A stretch of DNA of 64,000 bases, taken from assembly GCF_031846585.1 (NCBI RefSeq), contig NZ_JAVRHK010000001.1:124001-188000 (forward strand), given 5' to 3'. This DNA comes from Autumnicola musiva (GTDB lineage Bacteria; Bacteroidota; Bacteroidia; Flavobacteriales; Flavobacteriaceae). The notes beneath the pieces are model-generated. The model saw nothing but the letters and a program-made list of their open reading frames with translations, was not told the origin of the DNA and ran no database searches. Below are positions 17,718 through 27,452 of the stretch, piece after piece (positions within the stretch are counted from its first letter, which is position 1; every line of letters starts with the position of its first letter). The translations under genes and the position numbers were made by a program.

Positions 17718-20522
17718 TTATTTCAATTTCTTCTTAACCTCTACTTCTCTGAAGGCCTCAACTACATCACCCTCTTTAATATCATTGTAATTCTTCACCT
17801 GCAATCCACAATCGTATCCTTTGGAAACTTCTTTCACATCATCCTTAAATCGTTTCAAGGAAGAAAGTTCCCCGGTAAATACCACCACTCCGTCACGAAT
17901 AAGCCTTATTCCTGAGCTTCTGTAGATTTTTCCTGAAGTAACCATACAACCAGCAATTGTTCCAATTTTGGAGATTTTAAATGTTTCCCTGATTTCGGCA
18001 GTACCGGTAATTTCTTCTTTCAGTTCAGGAGACAACATTCCTTCCATCGCATCTTTAAGATCGTTGATGGCATCATAAATAATTGAGTAAGTCCTGATGT
18101 CTATTTCTTCCTTATCGGCAACCTGCCTGGCGTTTCCAGCAGGACGAACGTTAAATCCGATAATAACGGCATCTGACGCTGAAGCAAGTAGTACGTCACT
18201 TTCAGTAATTGCACCTACTCCTTTATGAATAATATTCACCTGAATTTCTTCCGTAGAAAGTTTCTGGAAACTATCTGTTAACGCTTCAACTGAACCATCC
18301 ACATCACCCTTCAGGATAATGTTCAACTCTTTGAAATCTCCAAGGGCAATTCTACGTCCAATCTCATCAAGCGTGATATGCCTTTGGGTTCGTACCGTTT
18401 GCTCACGTTGCAGCTGGGTTCTCTTGGCAGCTATATTCTTAGCCTCCCTTTCATCAGTCATTACTTTAAAAGTATCACCCGCCTGAGGCGCGCCGTCCAA
18501 TCCTAGAATAGATACCGGGGTAGAAGGTCCTGCCTCCCTTACCTCGTGACCACGCTCATCCTGCATCGCTTTAATTTTACCACTGCTCCTTCCGGCAAGA
18601 ACGTAATCCCCTATCCTTAAAGTACCTGTCTGTACCAGAACTGTTGATACATACCCACGACCACGGTCCAGGTAAGCCTCCACTACAGTACCTGTAGCCA
18701 GACGGTCCGGATTTGATTGTAGTTCCAGGATTTCTGCTTCAAGAAGTACTTTCTCAAGCAGTTCCTTAACACCCTCCCCTGTTTTAGCTGAAATATCATG
18801 AGACTGAATTTTACCTCCCCAGTCTTCCACAAGCAGATTCATACCCGCAAGTTTTTCTTTAATTTTCTCAGGATTTGCAGTTGGCAAATCAGATTTGTTA
18901 ATAGCAAAAACTATAGGTACACCTGCTGCCTGCGCGTGAGAAATTGCTTCCTTGGTTTGGGGCATCACATCATCATCGGCCGCAATTACTATAATTGCAA
19001 TATCGGTAACCTGTGCACCACGGGCACGCATAGCTGTAAAGGCCTCGTGACCCGGAGTATCTAAAAATGCCATTTTCTGGCCACCTTCCAGTTCCACCCC
19101 GTATGCTCCAATATGCTGGGTAATACCACCACTTTCGCCCGCAATTACATTTTCCTGACGGATGTAATCCAGAAGGGACGTTTTACCGTGATCTACGTGT
19201 CCCATAACTGTAACAATAGGAGCTCTTGCTTTAAGGTCTTCAGGATTTTCTTCTACTTCCAGTGTAGTTTCCTCTACGTCTGCAGTTACAAATTCCACCT
19301 CATACCCAAACTCCTCAGCAACTATAGAAAGTGTTTCAGCATCAAGCCGCTGGTTCATGGTTACCATCATACCAAGAGACATACATGCGGAAATTACCTT
19401 TGTAACCGGCACATCCATCATGTTGGAAATTTCAGTAACCGTAACAAATTCGGTTACTTTTAATGTTTTGCTTTCAAGCTCCTGTTGTGCAAGATCTTCT
19501 TCGGAACGTTGACGGTGTTGATCCCTCTTACCTCTTCTGTATTTGGCACCTTTACCTTTGCCGGATTTCCCCTGAAGTTTTTCAAGAGTTTCACGAACCT
19601 GCTTTTGCACTTCTTCTTCGCTTGGCTCTTCTTTGGTAATAGGTCTTGAACGCGGCTTATTGCGTCCTTTTCTACCTCCGCCACCTCCCTGAGCACCGGG
19701 TTTAACATCTTTACTTATTCTTCTGCGACGCTTCTTACGTTTGTCTTTATCGTCAGCTTTTTTGTCTTCTTTTTTCTTTTCAGGTTTTTTGAATTTAGAA
19801 AGATCAATTTTTTCACCTGTAAAATTAGGACCATCCAATTTTGCATAGTTGGTCTTTAAAGTACTCGATTCCTCTTTCTCTTCAGTAGCCTCCGATTTTT
19901 CTTCCGGTTTGGCAGATTCCTCTTTTTTAACCTGTGGTTTCTCTTCTTTCTTTTCAGAAGCCGGAGTTTCCTTCTCAGGCTGTTTTTCTTCTTCTTCTTT
20001 AGAAACTTTTTCGGACTTTACTTCCTCAGGCTTTGCTTTCTCAGGTTTTGGAGTCTCCTCTGCCGCGGGCTGTTCAGCTTTTTCAGACTCTTTTTCCTTT
20101 TTAGGCTCTTTTTCCTTTTCAGCTTCTGTCTCAGATTCAGGTTCAGAAGTGCCAGATTTTTTATCGAGGTCTATTTTACCTACTTTTTTAGGCCCTGAAA
20201 GCTTAGCTCTTGCTGAAACAACCTCATCTTCCTCTTTTTTATCTTCAGCCTTACGTTTCTCTTCCATTTCTTTTTCGCGGGCCAGGCGAATTTCTTCCTT
20301 CTCTTTCCTCTTCTCCTCTCCTACTTCTTTGGAAGCCACCTTTTTACTTTTATCAGTTTGAAATTCATCAAAAAGTACCTGATAAGTTTCAGGGGAGATT
20401 TTGGTAGTGGGACGCGCCTCAATGTCGTAACCCTGAGAATTTAAGAATTCCACAGCCCGATCCAACGAAATATTGAATTCGCGTAATACCTTGTTTAATC
20501 GCATTGTTTTTGCTTCAGCCAT
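17718..20522 (-). CDS. infB: Translation initiation factor IF-2
   Basis: 934 residues. IF-2 is the GTPase that places initiator tRNA on the 30S subunit and promotes subunit joining. The first IF2-N helical domain covers about 1-55. A long Lys/Glu/Ala/Pro-rich low-complexity linker spans about 65-330. A second IF2-N domain (about 355-410) follows, then the G domain with G1 GHVDHGKT, G3 DTPGH and G4 NKSD, and the C-terminal beta-barrel domains. It is the last gene of the rimP-nusA-infB operon. Confidence 0.98.
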   Translation of the reverse strand: MAEAKTMRLNKVLREFNISLDRAVEFLNSQGYDIEARPTTKISPETYQVLFDEFQTDKSKKVASKEVGEEKRKEKEEIRLAREKEMEEKRKAEDKKEEDEVVSARAKLSGPKKVGKIDLDKKSGTSEPESETEAEKEKEPKKEKESEKAEQPAAEETPKPEKAKPEEVKSEKVSKEEEEKQPEKETPASEKKEEKPQVKKEESAKPEEKSEATEEKEESSTLKTNYAKLDGPNFTGEKIDLSKFKKPEKKKEDKKADDKDKRKKRRRRISKDVKPGAQGGGGGRKGRNKPRSRPITKEEPSEEEVQKQVRETLEKLQGKSGKGKGAKYRRGKRDQHRQRSEEDLAQQELESKTLKVTEFVTVTEISNMMDVPVTKVISACMSLGMMVTMNQRLDAETLSIVAEEFGYEVEFVTADVEETTLEVEENPEDLKARAPIVTVMGHVDHGKTSLLDYIRQENVIAGESGGITQHIGAYGVELEGGQKMAFLDTPGHEAFTAMRARGAQVTDIAIIVIAADDDVMPQTKEAISHAQAAGVPIVFAINKSDLPTANPEKIKEKLAGMNLLVEDWGGKIQSHDISAKTGEGVKELLEKVLLEAEILELQSNPDRLATGTVVEAYLDRGRGYVSTVLVQTGTLRIGDYVLAGRSSGKIKAMQDERGHEVREAGPSTPVSILGLDGAPQAGDTFKVMTDEREAKNIAAKRTQLQREQTVRTQRHITLDEIGRRIALGDFKELNIILKGDVDGSVEALTDSFQKLSTEEIQVNIIHKGVGAITESDVLLASASDAVIIGFNVRPAGNARQVADKEEIDIRTYSIIYDAINDLKDAMEGMLSPELKEEITGTAEIRETFKISKIGTIAGCMVTSGKIYRSSGIRLIRDGVVVFTGELSSLKRFKDDVKEVSKGYDCGLQVKNYNDIKEGDVVEAFREVEVKKKLK

Positions 20523-20582
20523 AAATTGCCCTCTAAATTAACCTCTTTTTGTTATTATAAAAAATGTTCTGAATCCAAAGCA

Positions 20583-21818
20583 TTACTCTTCTTCAAATTC
20601 ATCACGCAACACCTGGAAAACCGCCTTAATCGTTTCTTCTTCAAGATCGGTACGGCGCACAAGATCATCAACATCCTGCTCTAAAATACTTTTTGCAGTG
20701 TCCAGGCCTATTTTAGAAAATTCAGCTATCACCCAATCTTCAATTTCATCTGCAAACTCACTTAACTCGACATCTTCCTCTACACCTTCTCTAAATACAT
20801 CTATTTCAAAACCTGTAAGTTGCCCTGCAAGTCTTATATTATGTCCTCCTCGGCCTATAGCCTTGGAGACTTCTTCTGGCCGCAACATCACCTCAGCCCT
20901 TTTATTTTCTTCATCTAATTTAATCGAAGTAATTTTAGCTGGACTAAGTGCACGGGTTATAAATAATTGGTCGTTATTGGTATAGTTGATTACATCAATA
21001 TTCTCATTACCTAGTTCACGCACAATACTATGAATTCTGGATCCTTTCATACCCACACAGGCCCCTACAGGATCTATCCTGTCATCATAAGAATCTACTG
21101 CCACTTTAGCCTTTTCACCGGGAACCCTAACAACTTTTTTAATAGTAATAAGTCCGTCAAAAACCTCGGGGATTTCCTGTTCAAATAATTTTTCAAGGAA
21201 TCCCGGTGCTGTACGGGACATCAAAATAGTAGGTTTATTCCCTTTAAGCTCCACACTTTCAATAATTCCTCTTACGTTTTCTCCTTTTCTGAAGAAATCT
21301 GAAGGAATCTGCCTGTCTTTAGGCAAAACAATTTCATTACCCTCATCATCCAGCAGGATTATTGCTCTATGCCTGATATGATGAACTTCCGCATTGTAAA
21401 TTTCGCCTTCAAGCTCTTTAAAATGCTTATAAATATTGGTATTATCATGTTCATGAATTTTGGAAATAAGATTTTGCCTTAGCGCCAAAATTGCCCTTCT
21501 TCCCAAATCTTTCAATTTCACCTCTTCAGAAACATCTTCCCCAACCTCAAAATCCGGCTCAATTCTACGCGCTTCGCTTAGCGAAATCTCCTGGTTTGGA
21601 TCCTCCACCTCGCCATCAGCAACCACCACACGGTTTCTCCAAATCTCAAGATCCCCTTTATCGGGGTTTACAATAATATCAAAATTATCATCTTCACCAT
21701 ACTTTTTCTTTAAAGCATTTCTAAAGACATCTTCTAAAATCGACATTAAAGTAACACGATCTATTAATTTATCATCTTTAAATTCTGAAAATGACTCTAT
21801 CAAGGCGATATTTTCCAT
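20583..21818 (-). CDS. nusA: Transcription termination/antitermination factor NusA
   Basis: 411 residues. In order: the N-terminal polymerase-binding domain, an S1 domain (about 130-200), and KH1 and KH2 (VGACVGMKGSRI and the GRGGHNI loop near 310). A short C-terminal acidic segment with one helix-hairpin-helix-like unit follows, in place of the two acidic repeats of E. coli. NusA increases pausing and hairpin-dependent termination. The gene is 12 bases after rimP, and its own leader hairpin may make it self-regulating. Confidence 0.98.
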   Translation of the reverse strand: MENIALIESFSEFKDDKLIDRVTLMSILEDVFRNALKKKYGEDDNFDIIVNPDKGDLEIWRNRVVVADGEVEDPNQEISLSEARRIEPDFEVGEDVSEEVKLKDLGRRAILALRQNLISKIHEHDNTNIYKHFKELEGEIYNAEVHHIRHRAIILLDDEGNEIVLPKDRQIPSDFFRKGENVRGIIESVELKGNKPTILMSRTAPGFLEKLFEQEIPEVFDGLITIKKVVRVPGEKAKVAVDSYDDRIDPVGACVGMKGSRIHSIVRELGNENIDVINYTNNDQLFITRALSPAKITSIKLDEENKRAEVMLRPEEVSKAIGRGGHNIRLAGQLTGFEIDVFREGVEEDVELSEFADEIEDWVIAEFSKIGLDTAKSILEQDVDDLVRRTDLEEETIKAVFQVLRDEFEEE

Positions 21819-21830
21819 ATCAATTTTTGA

Positions 21831-22292
21831 TTAAAATGTTATCATAACTTTAGCTTCCACAATATCTGAATATGGTAAAACAGCTTCTTTCTCTACGGTA
21901 TGCTTCCCTTTACCTATAGGTTTTGGCTCCCGGGCTTTCCATTTCAGATGGATTTCCTCATCATTTGCATTGGTTAAAGTACCTTCAATTTTGTCTTCGC
22001 CGGTTTTAACCTGCAATTTTCTTCCAATATTTTTTTTGTATTGCCGGGGCAGGCTTAGAGGCTCTGAAACTCCCGCAGAAGTCACTTCAAGAGAGAAATC
22101 TACCTCATCTCTATCCAGATTATGTTCAACACTCCGGCTAATCTCTATACAATCATTAACCGAAATTCCCTGGTCACCATCAATTATAACCTTTATATGA
22201 TTATTGCCGCTAACGTCAAGACTGATTAAAAATAAAGAATTATTTTTTTCGAAAGCTTCATTCAGTAACTTTTCTACTTTCTCCTGTAACAT
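21831..22292 (-). CDS. rimP: Ribosome maturation factor RimP
   Basis: 153 residues from the ATG at 22292. The open frame extends further upstream, but that part crosses the leader hairpin and the candidate promoter and reads as non-coding. The protein has the two RimP domains: an N-terminal alpha/beta domain (IDGDQGISVNDCIEISRSVE) and a C-terminal SH3-like barrel. It assists 30S assembly. It is the first gene of the nusA-infB operon. Confidence 0.95.
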   Translation of the reverse strand: MLQEKVEKLLNEAFEKNNSLFLISLDVSGNNHIKVIIDGDQGISVNDCIEISRSVEHNLDRDEVDFSLEVTSAGVSEPLSLPRQYKKNIGRKLQVKTGEDKIEGTLTNANDEEIHLKWKAREPKPIGKGKHTVEKEAVLPYSDIVEAKVMITF

Positions 22293-22305
22293 ACTGTTAT
22301 AAAAA

Positions 22306-22326
22306 GAGGGGACTTTTCGTCCCCTC
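22306..22326 (-). terminator. Terminator-like hairpin in the rimP leader (possible attenuator)
   Basis: A perfect 8-base stem GAGGGGAC/GTCCCCTC with a 5-base loop. On the minus strand it is followed at once by TTTTTATAA and then the rimP ATG 14 bases later. It has the form of an intrinsic terminator but lies inside the leader of the nusA operon, so it could act as an attenuator or pause site. Confidence 0.7.
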
Positions 22327-22351
22327 GCTGTACTTTTTAGTTTCAACGATG

Positions 22352-22359
22352 CAAATATA
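22352..22359 (-). promoter_or_regulatory. Candidate -7 box for rimP-nusA-infB
   Basis: It reads TATATTTG on the minus strand, a perfect TAnnTTTG, 60 bases before the rimP start. Transcription would begin near 22346, which puts the terminator-like hairpin entirely within a leader of about 54 bases. No TTG stands at the usual -33 position. Confidence 0.5.
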
Positions 22360-22456
22360 GAAATAAAATTGGAGATAGAAAACCGGTTATACAACGATAA
22401 TTTATTCGTAAATTTATGATTGTAAATACTTTCCCAATTCGTTAAATACAGGAGAT

Positions 22457-23284
22457 ATGAAAAAAATTCTTGTACCGACCGATTTTTCTGATCAGGCTGA
22501 AGTTGCATTAAAAGTTGCCGCCAGCCTAGCCAAAAAGTTTGATAGTGAAATTTTTCTCCTTCATATGCTGGAATTGCCGCTACAACTAATTGACCCCATC
22601 CAGGGAGCTTCTTCCCGTAATTTGCCGGAATCAATATTTTTTATGAAACTCGCCCACCAGCGATTTACAAAACTTATGTCCAAGCCATTTTTAAAAGGAA
22701 TCCGCGTTCATGAAACCGTACAGTTTCACCAGGCTTTTGAAGGCATAAAAGATTTTAGTAAAGAAATTGATTGCGACCTTATAATTATGGGGTCCCACGG
22801 GGCAAGCGGGTTCAAAGAAATGTTTATAGGTTCCAATACTGAAAAGGTAGTGAGGTCTTCTGAAATCCCGGTACTGGTAATAAAAAATACCAATGCTGAA
22901 TTAAATACAGAAAAACTTATTTTTGCTACAGATGCCAAACCTGCCACTATCCATACTCTCCAGAAAGCTGCAGATTTTGCCAAAACCATAGATGCTGCTT
23001 TACATCTTTTATACATTAACACCCCAAATGATTTTATAACATCAAAAGAAGCCGGAGAACGCCTTAAAAATTTAACCGAAAAAATAGATATTAAACCACA
23101 TTTTCATATTTACAACGACATAAGTGTAGAAAAAGGAATTTTAAATTTTGCAGCCGGGACAAATGCCGGATTAATAGGAATAGGAACACATGGCAGAAAA
23201 GGCCTGGCCCATTTCTTTAACGGGAGCATAAGCGAAGATCTTGTAAATCATGCTCAACACCCTTTAGTAACCTTTAAAATTTAA
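22457..23284 (+). CDS. Universal stress protein with two Usp domains
   Basis: 275 residues, a tandem of two Usp folds (about 1-140 and 148-275). Both carry the ATP-binding signature GxxG-x9-GS: GSHGASGFKEMFIGS near residue 115 and GTHGRKGLAHFFNGS near residue 253. It is cytosolic and probably nucleotide-binding, with a role in stress survival. A purine-rich AGGAGA precedes the start. Its stop overlaps the convergent AsmA-like gene by four bases. Confidence 0.93.
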   Translation: MKKILVPTDFSDQAEVALKVAASLAKKFDSEIFLLHMLELPLQLIDPIQGASSRNLPESIFFMKLAHQRFTKLMSKPFLKGIRVHETVQFHQAFEGIKDFSKEIDCDLIIMGSHGASGFKEMFIGSNTEKVVRSSEIPVLVIKNTNAELNTEKLIFATDAKPATIHTLQKAADFAKTIDAALHLLYINTPNDFITSKEAGERLKNLTEKIDIKPHFHIYNDISVEKGILNFAAGTNAGLIGIGTHGRKGLAHFFNGSISEDLVNHAQHPLVTFKI

Positions 23285-24795
23285 AGAAATGTTTTAAGAG
23301 CCCCCTCTCGAACAAAAATCCACAGGTAATTCCAGAAAGATTTTGTTTTATTACGAGCTATCTCTATATCCTTAAAGTTCTTCCTCGAATCTGTTTCACT
23401 TTTCACGAACAGATTAGCTACTGTAGAGAGGAAATTATTTTTTTCTTCTCCATTCTTCTTTAATACTGTAACCTCAAAATTTTCGTAGGAAAGATTCAAA
23501 TCGCCACCGGCTCTATCATCATTTCCTGAAAAATCAAATACCAGATCACTAATGCTTCCGGACACCTGTACGTTCATAGCGGGTTTTAAAAATTCATTAA
23601 TTTCCTCACTGGCTAACTGCCCCATATTGCCCGACATCTGAAAACGATCTGACACATCGCTAACATCAAACTCCCAATGTACTTTTAGCGGCGCTTTTTG
23701 GAAAAGATCCGTGCGCACATCAATTTGAGTTTTAGGAAAACCTGGTTTATCCATACCTATATTGGTAAGATTGTACACAGAAGCATGCATATTTGAAAAA
23801 TCTACCGCTCCGGGAGGCCTATCATCATGAACTTTTTCGGAGTATTTAATATAAACATTGTTCATGTCCATGCTGTCTATACCAACTTTAAAAGGCAACT
23901 CCCTTAACATCTGGCTATATAAATTTTTAGTTCTGGGATCATCCGGAGGACGCTTATCCCTATAGATCATAAATTCGATATTGTTAAGTTCCAGAAAAGG
24001 ATTTTGAAACTGAAGGCTGTCATTTTGAAATTCCCATGAAAAATCGTTCATAATTAATTCTTCAATATTTAATTCATAACGGTCTTTCTCATAAGGGATA
24101 TGCTGCTGGTGTTCAGTTTTGCTGTATTTTGGCAACATTCTGATTTTGCTGATATTGATCTTTCCGTTGTTCGCACTAATCCCCCCTATGGTAAGAGTAT
24201 GAAGATCGTTCATCTGCAAAAAGAGAGAATCACTTTCTATAGTGTAACCTTTATATTTAAATGGCACCGGTTCGGAAAGTGTTTGTTTATTTACTTGAAC
24301 TTCCTGAAGATGGATACGGCTGAAAGTTGTAAAGAATTTTGCAATTGAATCCTGCTGAGCAATTTTCACATCACCATTATTAATTGTAAGATCCTTTATA
24401 AGCACATCTTGTTTAAATGTGGAATTCTTTTTTTCGGTTTTAGATGCTGAAGAATCCCTGGATTGCTCAATGAGCACGTGTGGTTCTGAAACAGAAAGAT
24501 CTCCAATAATAATTTTATTATTGAAGATATATTCAACAATATCGATACCCTGCAGGCTCGCCTGCGCAACAGAGATTTTTTTTCCTTTTACATCAACTTT
24601 TGCCTGGGTTATTTCAGCACTTTGATTTAGAAGGTTTACATCCAGACTTTCGTAAGAAGCCTGAGCCTGGGTTAAAGCACCCTCAAGTGCTTTTTGCAGT
24701 TTATTTTCAAGGATATTATTAGCAATTAATAACAAGACGGCTAAAGCCGCCACGATTCCAGCAATAACAACTAACGTCTTTTTTGATTTCTTCAA
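23281..24795 (-). CDS. AsmA/DUF748-like membrane-anchored protein
   Basis: 504 residues. One N-terminal membrane helix (about 7-28) is followed by a long beta-rich periplasmic region. The repetitive layout (blocks of 'DLSVSEPHVLIEQ', 'DLTINNGDVKIAQ', 'ELIMNDFSWEF') is that of AsmA and DUF748 proteins, which help move lipids or sustain outer-membrane biogenesis. It ends in a short hydrophobic stretch. Function is by family only. It faces the universal stress gene tail to tail. Confidence 0.75.
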   Translation of the reverse strand: MKKSKKTLVVIAGIVAALAVLLLIANNILENKLQKALEGALTQAQASYESLDVNLLNQSAEITQAKVDVKGKKISVAQASLQGIDIVEYIFNNKIIIGDLSVSEPHVLIEQSRDSSASKTEKKNSTFKQDVLIKDLTINNGDVKIAQQDSIAKFFTTFSRIHLQEVQVNKQTLSEPVPFKYKGYTIESDSLFLQMNDLHTLTIGGISANNGKINISKIRMLPKYSKTEHQQHIPYEKDRYELNIEELIMNDFSWEFQNDSLQFQNPFLELNNIEFMIYRDKRPPDDPRTKNLYSQMLRELPFKVGIDSMDMNNVYIKYSEKVHDDRPPGAVDFSNMHASVYNLTNIGMDKPGFPKTQIDVRTDLFQKAPLKVHWEFDVSDVSDRFQMSGNMGQLASEEINEFLKPAMNVQVSGSISDLVFDFSGNDDRAGGDLNLSYENFEVTVLKKNGEEKNNFLSTVANLFVKSETDSRKNFKDIEIARNKTKSFWNYLWIFVREGALKTFL

Positions 24796-24955
24796 AATGT
24801 AAGGGAAAAATTAGGTGAAAACCCAATTTACAATTTAAAGCCTCCTGCCAATGATAATTAATAATAATTAACTTAATTCTGAAAATCCTAAGAGAATGGT
24901 TGTTAAATTTTAGTCAAACTATTGTAAAATTCTAACAACGATTCCTTTTACAATG

Positions 24956-24963
24956 TATATTTG
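24956..24963 (+). promoter_or_regulatory. Candidate -7 box for the small membrane protein
   Basis: A perfect TATATTTG 20 bases before the start codon at 24984. No TTG is seen at the expected spacing. Confidence 0.4.
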
Positions 24964-24983
24964 TTTCAAACCTGATAAGCAAG

Positions 24984-25205
24984 ATGTTATTAAAGCTAAG
25001 TATAAAAATCCTTTTTATTGCCGTAGAGCTGTTTCTGGGCTTTTACAGCATTATTCTTAGCGATAGCCTTCTTGTAAAATTTATTTTCTTTGCTGTTACT
25101 GCAGTAATGATTGCCTTTGCCGTTACCAAAATTGTTAACAAGCTATTACCTGTAGATAAGGATTATATTTCTCTTGAAAAACAGGAACAAATGGATGATA
25201 AATAA
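24984..25205 (+). CDS. Small two-helix membrane protein of unknown function
   Basis: 73 residues with two hydrophobic helices (about 5-25 and 28-50) and a short acidic cytoplasmic tail. I recognise no family. A strong candidate -7 box directly upstream and normal flavobacterial codon use argue that it is real. It stands alone between the AsmA-like gene and a phosphoesterase. Confidence 0.65.
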   Translation: MLLKLSIKILFIAVELFLGFYSIILSDSLLVKFIFFAVTAVMIAFAVTKIVNKLLPVDKDYISLEKQEQMDDK

Positions 25206-25287
25206 ATCTCCACACTTTCTTATATCAGGAACTACTAAGTAATCATTCAAATTTTTCATCTAATAATTTTCTGAAGAAGTTTCTATT

Positions 25288-25908
25288 ATGGAAGTCACAT
25301 GCATTTCAGATACACACAACAAGCATGATGAATTATCCTTACCGGAAGCAGATTTATTGATTCATGCAGGTGATTTTACAGAAGCAGGCACAAAAAAAGA
25401 AAGTTTGGAATTCCTTAACTGGTTTTCTTCTCAGCCTCACAAGAATAAAATCCTTATAGCCGGTAACCATGATTTTTATTTTGAAAAACATAAAGATATA
25501 TACAATATTATCCCTGAAAATATTCATTACTTAAAGGATAGTGGCATTGAAATAAACGGGCTTTATTTTTGGGGTTCCCCAGTAACTCCCGGTCAACTGG
25601 GATGGGCTTTTAATCGGGAAAGAGGCAGGGAAATTAAAAAGCACTGGGATAAAATTCCAGTAAATACTAATGTTCTTATTACTCACACCCCCCCTTATAA
25701 AATAATGGATGTTCTTGATAACGGAGAGCATATAGGTTGTGAAGAATTACGAAAAAAGATAAATGATCTACATCTAAAAATGCATGTGTACGGACATCTT
25801 CATGATTCCTATGGCTCTGTAAAAGCTGCAGAATGCCTTTACGTGAATGCCAGTTGCCTTGATCAAAAGCATCGAAACATCAATATTCCCAATACCTATA
25901 CCTTATAA
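25288..25908 (+). CDS. Calcineurin-like metallophosphoesterase (MPPED/UPF0046 type)
   Basis: 206 residues. The five metal motifs are in order: SDTHNKH near residue 6, LIHAGDFTE, AGNHDFY, LITHTPPY and GHLHDSYG. The compact form with no extra domain resembles the MPPED/UPF0046 group of cyclic-nucleotide or phosphodiester hydrolases. It is cytosolic with no signal peptide. The natural substrate is unknown. Confidence 0.9.
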   Translation: MEVTCISDTHNKHDELSLPEADLLIHAGDFTEAGTKKESLEFLNWFSSQPHKNKILIAGNHDFYFEKHKDIYNIIPENIHYLKDSGIEINGLYFWGSPVTPGQLGWAFNRERGREIKKHWDKIPVNTNVLITHTPPYKIMDVLDNGEHIGCEELRKKINDLHLKMHVYGHLHDSYGSVKAAECLYVNASCLDQKHRNINIPNTYTL

Positions 25909-26052
25909 ATATTAAAGAGATTTTAAATAATCTATCGTAAGTTAAATATTTATTAAGCAGGGCATTATTACCTTTTTTTTAACATGAAATGATCTTTCTC
26001 ATATTAACTTAGCGCCGTATTAAAAACAGTTAGTAATTTAAAGAAGATTTTT

Positions 26053-26385
26053 ATGGAACAAACCTACACACCAACAGAATTGATTGAGGAGGTTAAAAAT
26101 CTTATATCATTTAGTATTTCTAATCTCGAGGCAGAAAAATCTGATTTTAAGATTATGCACAGAGCGATTATTAAAAAATACTTTGAGGCTAAAAATGTTA
26201 AAATAGATTATGATAAGCAGCTGGTAGAAATGCAGATTCCTGTGGGAAGAAAAAAGTATACTAATATAACTTTTGAATGTCAGGATATAGAGCGATTTTT
26301 AAAAGCATGTCTTAAACGGGATGAGAAAAATCTATACTTTTATCAGGAACTACTTTCTCATTACAATATAATTGTAGCTGCTTAA
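26053..26385 (+). CDS. Conserved-looking small protein of unknown function
   Basis: 110 residues, soluble, with an alternating helix/strand pattern and no Cys motif or membrane segment. I do not recognise a family. It stands alone with a strong terminator directly downstream and faces a response-regulator gene. It could be a small signalling partner of that regulator, but nothing in the sequence proves it. Confidence 0.7.
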   Translation: MEQTYTPTELIEEVKNLISFSISNLEAEKSDFKIMHRAIIKKYFEAKNVKIDYDKQLVEMQIPVGRKKYTNITFECQDIERFLKACLKRDEKNLYFYQELLSHYNIIVAA

Positions 26386-26391
26386 AATCTA

Positions 26392-26418
26392 AACTTCAGC
26401 CAAGAGCTGAAGTTTTTT
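26392..26418 (+). terminator. Bidirectional terminator
   Basis: A perfect 9-base stem AACTTCAGC/GCTGAAGTT with a 5-base loop, followed on the plus strand by TTTT. It sits between two convergent genes and also has a short T-rich tail on the minus strand. Confidence 0.88.
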
Positions 26419-26431
26419 ATTTCTGCGTAGT

Positions 26432-26830
26432 TTAAATCCTTTTTATCCCATTCGCTTTTGCTATCTCCTGAATCTTTTCAATACTCACCGGTTTGCTTAT
26501 AAAACCTTCTATCTCGTTATAAAATCCAGCTTTCTCAATATCAGAATTTGCGATTGAAGAAGTAACTATATAAATTCTCGTTTCCAATGCAAAATCCGGT
26601 CTTATTTCCCTCATTTGTTCAATGAAATTCCATCCATCAATCCGGGGCATATTAATATCCAAAAAAATAACTGTTGGTAAAATCCTGTCCGGATCCTTAA
26701 AATCCTGCAGTGCTTCAGAAGCACTGCAATATGTTTGCTTCTCCCTAAATAAGCCCGTCCTGCAAATGATTTTACTCATTATCATCTGGTAAATTTCATC
26801 ATCATCGATAACACAAATAGTTTGCTCCAC
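26432..26830 (-). CDS. Single-domain response regulator (receiver only)
   Basis: 132 residues, one CheY-like receiver with no output domain. The acidic pocket DDD lies near residues 9-11, the phospho-acceptor Asp in FLDINMPRIDGW near 60, the Thr/Ser of VTSS near 93, and the Lys of SKP near 113. This type, common in Bacteroidota, passes phosphate to or from hybrid kinases. No kinase gene is adjacent. Confidence 0.92.
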   Translation of the reverse strand: MEQTICVIDDDEIYQMIMSKIICRTGLFREKQTYCSASEALQDFKDPDRILPTVIFLDINMPRIDGWNFIEQMREIRPDFALETRIYIVTSSIANSDIEKAGFYNEIEGFISKPVSIEKIQEIAKANGIKRI

Positions 26831-27452
26831 ACCCGTCTAAATTAGATTTTAAAAGTTATTACCTCTATCCATTTCAATTTCTTCGCTTGTGCAATTAGCG
26901 TATATAAAGCGATTTTTATAAAATTATCCAACAATTTCGCAACGGATGAGATTTAAGATAATCTTTCAATCCGAAAAACTCCGGATTTTCTCTTTATCAA
27001 TTCCCATACCAGTATTTCCTATATTTCTAATTATGTATCTGAAGGATAGTTGGCTATAAGCTAATTAATCTAGCTGTATTAAAAGCAACATACCACTGCT
27101 CCAACAGTATTAAAATCTACTTTAATAAGATACAGAAAATGTAGGATACCGGCAGAAGCCGCTCTCTCCATAAGAGGACGTGAAATGAGAATAGCAGTAT
27201 TACCTATCATAGGAATTGGGGCACACCTGAAATCCATAAATTTACCTGAGGCTGACAGCAATATACTAAAAAATAAATTGCACTTTAATTTGACTGCTGT
27301 CCTTCATTTTAAGATATTATGAGAGCCAAACTCATATTTTACAGTTTCCCTTGATCTTAAATATCACATATGTAACAAGACAGACATTAATTTTGCCGCT
27401 GCTCGAAAACAAAGAAGAAGCAAAATCTTAGAGAAGAAGTTTTTCTTAAGAA
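26831..27452. other. Intergenic stretch without a convincing gene
   Basis: About 620 bases between the response regulator and tRNA-Gln. It holds only short frames (the longest is 60 codons on the minus strand, 27079-27261), with no matching promoter or family. It may hold decayed coding DNA. I see no RNA or repeat that I can name. Confidence 0.4.

Noticed and set aside
19849..20361. 170-codon plus-strand frame opposite infB
   Set aside because: It is the complement of the Lys/Glu-rich linker of infB (low-complexity Ser/Phe product) and has no promoter or family; a shadow frame.
22293..22634. Longer 267-residue version of RimP
   Set aside because: The extra N-terminal part crosses the leader hairpin and the candidate promoter and does not resemble RimP.
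27079..27261. 60-codon minus-strand frame near tRNA-Gln
   Set aside because: No promoter, family or supporting context; left as non-coding.
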